DNA of 12,889 nucleotides, from the NCBI GenBank assembly GCA_029573975.1, contig JAKQBU010000448.1:1-12889 (forward strand), read 5' to 3'. A program made the position numbers and the translations under genes. Source of the stretch: Planctomycetota bacterium. Lineage in GTDB: Bacteria; Planctomycetota; Phycisphaerae; Sedimentisphaerales; SM23-30. The stretch's first letter is position 1. Every line of letters begins with the position of its first letter. The notes under the pieces were generated by a model. It saw only the letters and a list, made by a program, of their open reading frames with translations. It searched no databases and was not told the DNA's origin. Shown in pieces: positions 7,820-12,889 of the stretch.

Positions 7820-10234
7820 ATGGAAAAAATAGTTTTGCAGGAATGGGTGTTTCGGTTTTGTATAATAGCCGGAGTATGTGCGGGTACCTCTATACTTCAT
7901 TCTGAAACGATTGAATCCGTGCCTTTTACGCAGGTGCAGATCGGCCAGGGATTCTGGCAGTCGCGGCTGGAGACCAACCGAAGCGTAACCATTCCCTACT
8001 GTTTCAAAAAATGTGAGCAGACCGGCCGGATCAGTAATTTCGCCAAAGCTGGCGGGCTGATGCCGGGCAAGTTTGAAGGCATCTACTTCAACGATTCCGA
8101 TCTGTACAAAGTGATCGAAGGCGCCGCCTATTCTCTCAAGACCCACCCCGACGCGGAGTTGGAAACCTATGTCGATGGCGTGATTGACCAGATCGCTGCC
8201 GCCCAGTGGGAGGATGGCTACCTTTATACCTTTTATTCCCTGCCCCAGCGCCAGCCGGAGAAACGCTGGGTGGATACCAAGAATAAGCACGAGTTGTATT
8301 GTGCCGGGCATTTCTTCGAGGCGGCCGTAGCCTATTATCAGGCCACCGGCAAACGCCAGATCCTGGACGTCGCGATCCGGCTGGCGGACCATATCGATTC
8401 GGTCTTCGGCCCGGGCAAAAAAATTGCGGTCCCCGGCCATCAGGAAATCGAAATCGGACTGGTACGCTTGTACCGCATCACCAACGAGAAGAAATATCTG
8501 GATCTGGCCAAATTTTTCCTGGATATGCGGGGCCGCGGCGATTTGCGGGAGCTTTACGGGCTGTATGCCCAGGATCATCTGCCCGTCATCCAGCAGACCG
8601 AGGCGGTAGGCCATGCCGTCCGGGCGGTGTATATGTACTGCGGGATGGCCGATGTGGCAGCCCTGACAGGAGATCAGGCATATGTTAATGCGATTGATAC
8701 TATTTGGGATAATGTAGTTTCGAAGAAACAGTACCTGACCGGCGGAATTGGCGCCCGCCATGAAGGGGAGGCCTTCGGAGATAATTATGAACTGCCGAAC
8801 GACACCGCCTATAACGAAACCTGTGCTGCCATCGCCGCTGCCATGTGGAATCATCGCCTGTTCCTCCTGCATGGCGACGCGAAATATATCGACGTCCTGG
8901 AGCGGGTCCTGTACAACGGTTTTCTGGCCGGTGTTTCGCTGGAGGGCAACCGGTTCTTCTATCCCAACCCCCTGGCCTGCTGGGGCGGCTATCAGCGCAG
9001 CGAATGGTTCGCCTGTTCCTGCTGCCCCGTGAATGTGGCGCGTTTTATCCCGTCGATCCCCAACTACCTGTACGCCCAAAGTGAACGCGGTATCTATGTC
9101 AACCTCTTTGCCCAGGGCACGGCTGATATCGACTGGAACGGCCATCCGATAAAAATAACCCAGGAGACCACTTATCCCTGGGATGGTCTGGTCAAGATAA
9201 ATGTGGAACCGGATCAGCCCTTGGAATTCGAGCTGCGGATTCGCATCCCCGGCTGGACGCGGGGGGAAGTCATGCCGGGCGGCTTATACAGCTATGTAAA
9301 CCAGCCGGCGAAACCATTCACCCTGACGCTAAACGGCAAAACGGTCGATTCGCTCCCGCAGCAGGGATATGCCGTCATCCGCCGCACCTGGCAAAAAGGT
9401 GACACCATTCTGCTGAACCTGCCGATGAAGATTCGATGGGTGCTCGCCGGCGAAAAACTGGAAAACAACCAGGGCCGGATCGCCCTGGAAAGAGGCCCGC
9501 TGGTGTATTGTGCCGAATCGGCGGATACCATCGAAAATATCCGTGCCCTGCTCCTGCCGGACGATGCGGCACTCGATTCCCGCTGGCAGGCCGGCCTGCT
9601 GGGTGGTGTCATGGTTTTGACCGGTACCGCCCGGCAGATTCAACGCGGTGAAGAAGGGGATCAACTGCTGGAATCGCAGTGCCCGTTCCAGGCCATCCCG
9701 TATTATGCCTGGGCCCATCGCGGAGCAGGACAGATGGCGGTTTGGCTGGCCCGCCAGCCCTCCGCCGCCGTTCCAACCCCGGCCCCTACACTCGCCTTCG
9801 CCAGCCGGGCGTCAGCCTCCCACGTCTGGAGCAAGGATACTGTAGATGCGTTACATGACCAGTTGAAACCGGCGAATTCCCATGATACTACCCAGCCGCG
9901 CCACACCTGGTGGGATCACAAGGGTACCCGGGAATGGGTGCAGTATGATTTTCCCCAGCCCGTCTCGGTCGATTCGGTCGAGGTGTACTGGTTCGATGAT
10001 TCGGGCAGCGGTGCCTGCCGGGTCCCAGCCTCCTGGCGGCTGCTGTACAACGATGGCTCCCAGTGGCAGGAAGTGGCCCAACCGGATTCCTACGCCGCCG
10101 CAAAAGACCAGTTCAATCAAACCCGCTTTACCCCCGTGCTTACCGGCGGCTTACGAATCGAGGCCCAGCTTCAAGAAGGATTCTCCAGCGGCATCCTGGA
10201 ATGGATCGTACATCCGGTCCCAGCAAAAAAATAG
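7820..10234 (+). CDS. Secreted GH127-family glycosidase (beta-L-arabinofuranosidase type) with C-terminal discoidin-like domain
   Basis: This 804-residue protein belongs to the DUF1680/GH127 family. In the characterised Bifidobacterium longum HypBA1, Glu322 is acid/base, Cys417 the nucleophile, and Glu338, Cys340, Cys417 and Cys418 bind zinc. Here the same set is visible: Glu317 (HEGEAF), Glu333 and Cys335 (YNETCA), Cys401 and Cys402 (ACSCCPVN). The 16- and 2-residue spacings of the Glu/Glu/Cys group are identical. An (alpha/alpha)6 barrel occupies ~35-430 and beta domains ~430-645. A Pro/Ala linker then leads to ~665-800, an F5/8-type-C-like domain (WVQYDFPQPVSVDSVEVYWF). A hydrophobic segment at 13-25 suggests export, although the signal is weak. 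The predicted reaction is retaining removal of beta-L-arabinofuranose. Some family members attack other pectic sugars, so substrate is not certain. It is divergent from the GH36 cluster. Confidence 0.88.
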   Translation: MEKIVLQEWVFRFCIIAGVCAGTSILHSETIESVPFTQVQIGQGFWQSRLETNRSVTIPYCFKKCEQTGRISNFAKAGGLMPGKFEGIYFNDSDLYKVIEGAAYSLKTHPDAELETYVDGVIDQIAAAQWEDGYLYTFYSLPQRQPEKRWVDTKNKHELYCAGHFFEAAVAYYQATGKRQILDVAIRLADHIDSVFGPGKKIAVPGHQEIEIGLVRLYRITNEKKYLDLAKFFLDMRGRGDLRELYGLYAQDHLPVIQQTEAVGHAVRAVYMYCGMADVAALTGDQAYVNAIDTIWDNVVSKKQYLTGGIGARHEGEAFGDNYELPNDTAYNETCAAIAAAMWNHRLFLLHGDAKYIDVLERVLYNGFLAGVSLEGNRFFYPNPLACWGGYQRSEWFACSCCPVNVARFIPSIPNYLYAQSERGIYVNLFAQGTADIDWNGHPIKITQETTYPWDGLVKINVEPDQPLEFELRIRIPGWTRGEVMPGGLYSYVNQPAKPFTLTLNGKTVDSLPQQGYAVIRRTWQKGDTILLNLPMKIRWVLAGEKLENNQGRIALERGPLVYCAESADTIENIRALLLPDDAALDSRWQAGLLGGVMVLTGTARQIQRGEEGDQLLESQCPFQAIPYYAWAHRGAGQMAVWLARQPSAAVPTPAPTLAFASRASASHVWSKDTVDALHDQLKPANSHDTTQPRHTWWDHKGTREWVQYDFPQPVSVDSVEVYWFDDSGSGACRVPASWRLLYNDGSQWQEVAQPDSYAAAKDQFNQTRFTPVLTGGLRIEAQLQEGFSSGILEWIVHPVPAKK

Positions 10235-10712
10235 GGGGTTAAAAACTCAAAAAAGCGGGCGAGCGGATTCGGACCACCGACGTTCAGCTTGGGAAGCTGG
10301 CCATATGCTTTTGTAACTAACTGTAATTGCAATAATTTACAAAATAACGATCCTTCATCTGCAACGCCTCAGACAGCGTGCCCGTTACAGCATAATTCTT
10401 CTGCCGCCGCTGGAGGAGATTGCTAGGGTGGCAGGGGTGGAAAACCTGAATATCTGGGTAAGATGGCGGATGTAGGCAAGAATAAAGGCCAGGCTCGGGA
10501 GAAAACAAGTAGAATGAACTAAAAAGTATCTAAAAATTTTAAAAAATTAAATTTTTTATGTAACTTATTACTGTTTCATACGTCATAGTAAATATATGGT
10601 CATCCAGACGAAGAGGACGGCCTATATGTATTTGTGTGTGGCTGTTGTAAGGGATTGTAAATTCAGAAGAAATGGCGATCGGGGTGGCTTTTCCTTCCAG
10701 GAACGAAGCAAC
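10235..10712. other. 478-nt stretch without a convincing gene; holds a tRNA scar and an AT-rich leader
   Basis: After the GH127 stop comes a short A-rich segment and then the tRNA-Gly 3' half. The stretch from 10301 to ~10510 has no frame with a ribosome site on either strand. A 63-codon minus-strand frame runs toward the tRNA fragment and stops at 10317; it has a TTG start and no recognisable motif. 10510-10595 is very AT-rich, with facing A- and T-tracts around 10540-10558, and probably contains the promoter for the downstream ATPase, though no clean -35/-10 pair could be fixed. An in-frame extension of the ATPase back to 10596 exists but is not supported. Confidence 0.6.
10254..10300 (-). 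pseudogene. tRNA-Gly(CCC) 3' half, truncated (candidate integration-site scar)
   Basis: Read on the minus strand from 10300 to 10254 the elements fall in exact cloverleaf order. They are a 5-nt anticodon strand CCAGC, the loop TTCCCAA with anticodon CCC, the return strand GCTGA, a 5-nt variable loop ACGTC, T stem GGTGG, T loop TCCGAAT, T stem CCGCT, acceptor strand CGCCCGC and discriminator T, then a T-run. An acceptor strand pairing with GCGGGCG and a CCC anticodon both point to glycine. Missing are the D arm and the 5' acceptor strand: the sequence from 10301 onward bears no resemblance to them. The first anticodon-stem pair is C-A, and the T loop has C where U55 (pseudouridine) is expected, so the fragment has drifted and cannot make a working tRNA. 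Confidence 0.8.
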
Positions 10713-12431
10713 ATGGTGCAGGCACTTGAGAAAAAACTAGGCCAGTTATTATGCGAGAAATCCTATCTGGATCAGTCGCGGCTGGAATACGCCCTGGAAG
10801 AGCAGAAGATCAATCGCAAGTGGCTGGGAGAAATCCTGCTGGAATTGGGGTATATTACCGAGGCTCAGCTTATTGAAGCCCTGGCCTTGCAGGCGGGGAT
10901 CGAACGAATTGAATTAACCAGCCTAACTCTGGAACCTGCCGTGTTGTCTCTGGTGCCCGCTTCGGTGGTAACGAAATACAATATTTTACCTCTCTGGCGG
11001 GAAGATGGCCGGATCGGTTTGGCGATGGCCAATCCGTTCGATATGAAGGCGGTGGAGGATATTCGCCTGGTTACCGGGATGTCGATCCAGCGATATTACG
11101 GAAATCCGGTGGAGCTGGAACGAACCGTATTGAAATTTTACGGCAGCAATGTGGCACGCATGCTCGAAAATCTGGCCCCGGCGGAATCACCCAGCAATGG
11201 ATTTTCCAGCGGTAACGGCAATGGCGATTATTCGCCCGCCAAGCTGCATGAACTGGCCCGTGAACCGTCGCTCGTGAACCTGGTTAATATTATTCTCCTG
11301 GAAGCGATTGACGCCCGGGCCAGTGACGTTCACATCGAACCCTTTGAACATCAACTGAAAATCAAGTATCGCGTGGATGGGTTGTTGATTGAAAAAGCCC
11401 CGTCGCCGAAACGGCTGCATGCCGCGATTGTTTCCCGTATTAAAATCATGGCGAACATGAATATCGCCGAACGTTTTATCCCGCAGGACGGCCATATTGA
11501 ATTCCCCGGTTCGAAGGGAAAAGTGGATATCCGTGTATCCACGGTCCCCACCATTTACGGCGAGTCCGTGACCATGCGGTTGCTTGACAAGTCGATTGCC
11601 CTGATGAACCTGGAAGAGCTGGGCATGAACAAACAGTCTTTGCACGGCTTCAGCCATTGCCTGACGAAGGCGCATGGGATTGTCCTGGTAACCGGGCCTA
11701 CCGGCAGCGGCAAAACCACGACGTTATATGCCGCGCTGAATAAAATCTATTCTTCCACGCTGAAAATCATTACCATCGAGGACCCGGTGGAATATCAGTT
11801 GGAAGGCGTGATCCAGATGCCGGTCAATCCCAAGCGGGGTTTGACCTTTGCGACGGGATTGCGGCATATTTTGCGGCAGGATCCCGATATCATCATGGTG
11901 GGGGAGATTCGCGACCGGGAGACCGCCGATATTGCTATTCGCGCGGCGATGACCGGGCATCTGGTATTTTCCACCCTGCATACCAATGACGCACCCGGTG
12001 CGATCACGCGGCTGATCGATATGGGAGTGGAGCCGTTTCTGCTGGCCAGTTCCCTGGAGGCGGTGCTGGCCCAGCGGTTGGTGCGGCGGATCTGTCCGGC
12101 CTGCAAGCAGCCGTATCAGCCGGCCCCGGCCCTGATTCAAAGTTTGAATAATTCCATTTCCATCGATCCGGCGGCCCCATTGTATCATGGCGTCGGCTGC
12201 GAGGATTGTATGCGTACGGGGATGCGGGGCCGGACGGGAATTTACGAATTATTGCGGATTACCGATTCTCTGCGGCAGGTGATTGTCACCAGGCCGACGG
12301 TGGAAGAGATCCTGAAAAAGGCGCCCGCCGATCATGTCAGTATGCGGCATGACGGGATTGCGAAAATCGTACAGGGAATCACCACGGTGGAGGAAGTGCT
12401 TCGGGTAACGCAGGGAATGACGGACGATTAG
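10713..12431 (+). CDS. gspE: Type II secretion / type IV pilus assembly ATPase, GspE/PilB family
   Basis: This cytoplasmic hexameric ATPase powers pseudopilus or pilus assembly. The ATG at 10713 (AGGAA 9 nt upstream) gives 572 residues and places the N-terminal domain (LGQLLCEKSYL...LGEILLELGYIT) at the family position; the open frame back to 10596 adds 39 unlikely residues. In order there are a GspE/MshE N-terminal domain (~5-145), a Gly/Ser/Asn linker (~155-175), then the ATPase core. The core contains Walker A GPTGSGKTT (328-336), Asp box ITIEDPVEY (353-361), Walker B DIIMVGEIRD (392-401) and His box TGHLVFSTLHTND (414-426). A zinc-binding four-cysteine module follows (Cys461, 464, 496, 499). 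The tetracysteine and next-door gspF-type gene fit both type II secretion and pilus systems, so the symbol is tentative. Confidence 0.93.
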   Translation: MVQALEKKLGQLLCEKSYLDQSRLEYALEEQKINRKWLGEILLELGYITEAQLIEALALQAGIERIELTSLTLEPAVLSLVPASVVTKYNILPLWREDGRIGLAMANPFDMKAVEDIRLVTGMSIQRYYGNPVELERTVLKFYGSNVARMLENLAPAESPSNGFSSGNGNGDYSPAKLHELAREPSLVNLVNIILLEAIDARASDVHIEPFEHQLKIKYRVDGLLIEKAPSPKRLHAAIVSRIKIMANMNIAERFIPQDGHIEFPGSKGKVDIRVSTVPTIYGESVTMRLLDKSIALMNLEELGMNKQSLHGFSHCLTKAHGIVLVTGPTGSGKTTTLYAALNKIYSSTLKIITIEDPVEYQLEGVIQMPVNPKRGLTFATGLRHILRQDPDIIMVGEIRDRETADIAIRAAMTGHLVFSTLHTNDAPGAITRLIDMGVEPFLLASSLEAVLAQRLVRRICPACKQPYQPAPALIQSLNNSISIDPAAPLYHGVGCEDCMRTGMRGRTGIYELLRITDSLRQVIVTRPTVEEILKKAPADHVSMRHDGIAKIVQGITTVEEVLRVTQGMTDD

Positions 12432-12499
12432 TGTGATCCAGTGGTTTTTGGAAGAATTTTTTATTGAGTTAATTTTATTCGGTATCGAAAAGGCAGCCA

Positions 12500-12889
12500 G
12501 TGGCGGAATTTCACTATCAGGGAGTGAACGATTCAGGCAGCCCGGTCAGCGGAACGGTACAAGCAGCGGACCGGCGGGCGGCAATCGCTCATTTGAAGGA
12601 GCGGGGACATTTTGCCACCCGGCTGGCGGAGAAGAATGAATCCGAGCCGGCGACCGCTGTCAGTTCATCCGAGTCGTTTAAAACCGCCGGTTCTTTTCTG
12701 CGTCTTGGCGTGGGGCGGGTTAGCAGCAGGGATATCCTGGCCTTTACCACCCAGCTAAGTGCTGCCTTGCGGGCGGGATTGCCTCTGCTGGATTGTCTGA
12801 GAATTATAGAGAAACAATCCGGAAAAAAAGTTTTGCGGGAATTGCTGGAGGACCTGATTCACGGGGTGAGTTCGGGCGAATCGCTATCC
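12500..12889 (+). CDS. gspF: Type II secretion / type IV pilus inner-membrane protein, GspF/PilC family (N-terminal part)
   Basis: The first 130 codons are present and the gene runs off the window. It begins with GTG at 12500, preceded 6 nt upstream by AAAAGG; a TAA in the same frame shortly before rules out a longer start. The opening AEFHYQGVNDSGSPVSGTV, then AAIAHLKERGHFAT, is the typical GspF/PilC N-terminal motif (F.Y.G.d..G..v.G...A, followed by A...L...G). After a variable linker comes the first T2SSF domain (DILAFTTQLSAALRAGLPLL...SSGESLS). The protein forms the membrane platform that the preceding ATPase drives. It starts 68 nt after that gene, so they are probably co-transcribed. 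Confidence 0.9.
   Translation, partial: MAEFHYQGVNDSGSPVSGTVQAADRRAAIAHLKERGHFATRLAEKNESEPATAVSSSESFKTAGSFLRLGVGRVSSRDILAFTTQLSAALRAGLPLLDCLRIIEKQSGKKVLRELLEDLIHGVSSGESLS

Noticed and set aside
7787..9145. A 452-codon open frame on the minus strand
   Set aside because: It lies antisense to the GH127 gene and contains no family motif; the plus-strand gene has all active-site residues.
10285..10299. Perfect hairpin CAGCTT-GGG-AAGCTG as a terminator for the GH127 gene
   Set aside because: It is the anticodon arm of the tRNA fragment, and no T-run follows it on the plus strand.
10596..10712. N-terminal extension of the ATPase to 10596
   Set aside because: No ribosome site precedes that ATG, and the 39 extra residues are unlike GspE/PilB N-termini. 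The ATG at 10713 fits the family.
10560..10712. Possible riboswitch (cyclic di-GMP type) before the ATPase gene
   Set aside because: The conserved core bases of the GEMM-type aptamer could not be found.
12433..12639. Small plus-strand frame with GTG start directly after the ATPase stop
   Set aside because: It overlaps the GspF-type gene by 140 nt in another frame, has no ribosome site, and only its first 25 residues look hydrophobic by chance.
1..12889. CRISPR arrays, transposases, toxin-antitoxin or defence genes
   Set aside because: No regularly spaced repeats and no recognisable genes of these types were seen on either strand.

Overview
The window looks like chromosomal DNA of a Gram-negative saprophyte. 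It has the C-terminus of an OmpA-type outer-membrane protein, type II secretion/type IV pilus genes, and a set of exported carbohydrate-active enzymes. The family mix (paired GH36 enzymes, one with an NPCBM domain; a GH127 enzyme with a discoidin-like tail; a Tat-exported beta-helix protein) and the absence of any SusC/SusD pair suggest the PVC superphylum, perhaps a Phycisphaerae-like planctomycete. That placement is inference; no ribosomal marker is present.

Layout. 1-128: end of an OmpA/MotB-like gene (+). 129-251: short spacer with a 16-nt direct repeat. 252-872: hisH (+). 880-7726: three genes on the minus strand, read right to left as a likely operon: a 943-aa GH36-type glycosidase, an 845-aa NPCBM-GH36 glycosidase, then a 460-aa Tat-exported pectate-lyase-like beta-helix protein that converges on hisH with a 7-nt gap. 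7727-7819: divergent promoter region. 7820-10234: an 804-aa GH127 enzyme (beta-L-arabinofuranosidase family) (+). 10235-10712: a 478-nt stretch without a convincing gene, containing the 3' half of a tRNA-Gly(CCC) on the minus strand. 10713-12431: GspE/PilB-type ATPase (+). 12500-end: start of a GspF-type inner-membrane protein (+).

How the genes may work together. The four middle genes form a compact degradation locus. GH36 enzymes normally remove alpha-linked galactose (or N-acetylgalactosamine), GH127 removes beta-L-arabinofuranose, and beta-helix proteins often act on or bind pectin. A galactose- and arabinose-decorated plant polymer or glycoprotein (pectin side chains, arabinogalactan, extensin-like) is therefore a reasonable target, but the sequence does not prove it. 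All four products carry Sec- or Tat-like signals.

The most unusual element is the tRNA-Gly 3' half at 10254-10300. Its T arm, variable loop and most of its anticodon arm are recognisable, but the D arm and 5' acceptor strand are missing. Such fragments are the usual scar of an element that integrated into a tRNA gene. It lies exactly between the sugar-degradation locus and the secretion genes. I see no defence system, CRISPR array, transposase or complete integrase.
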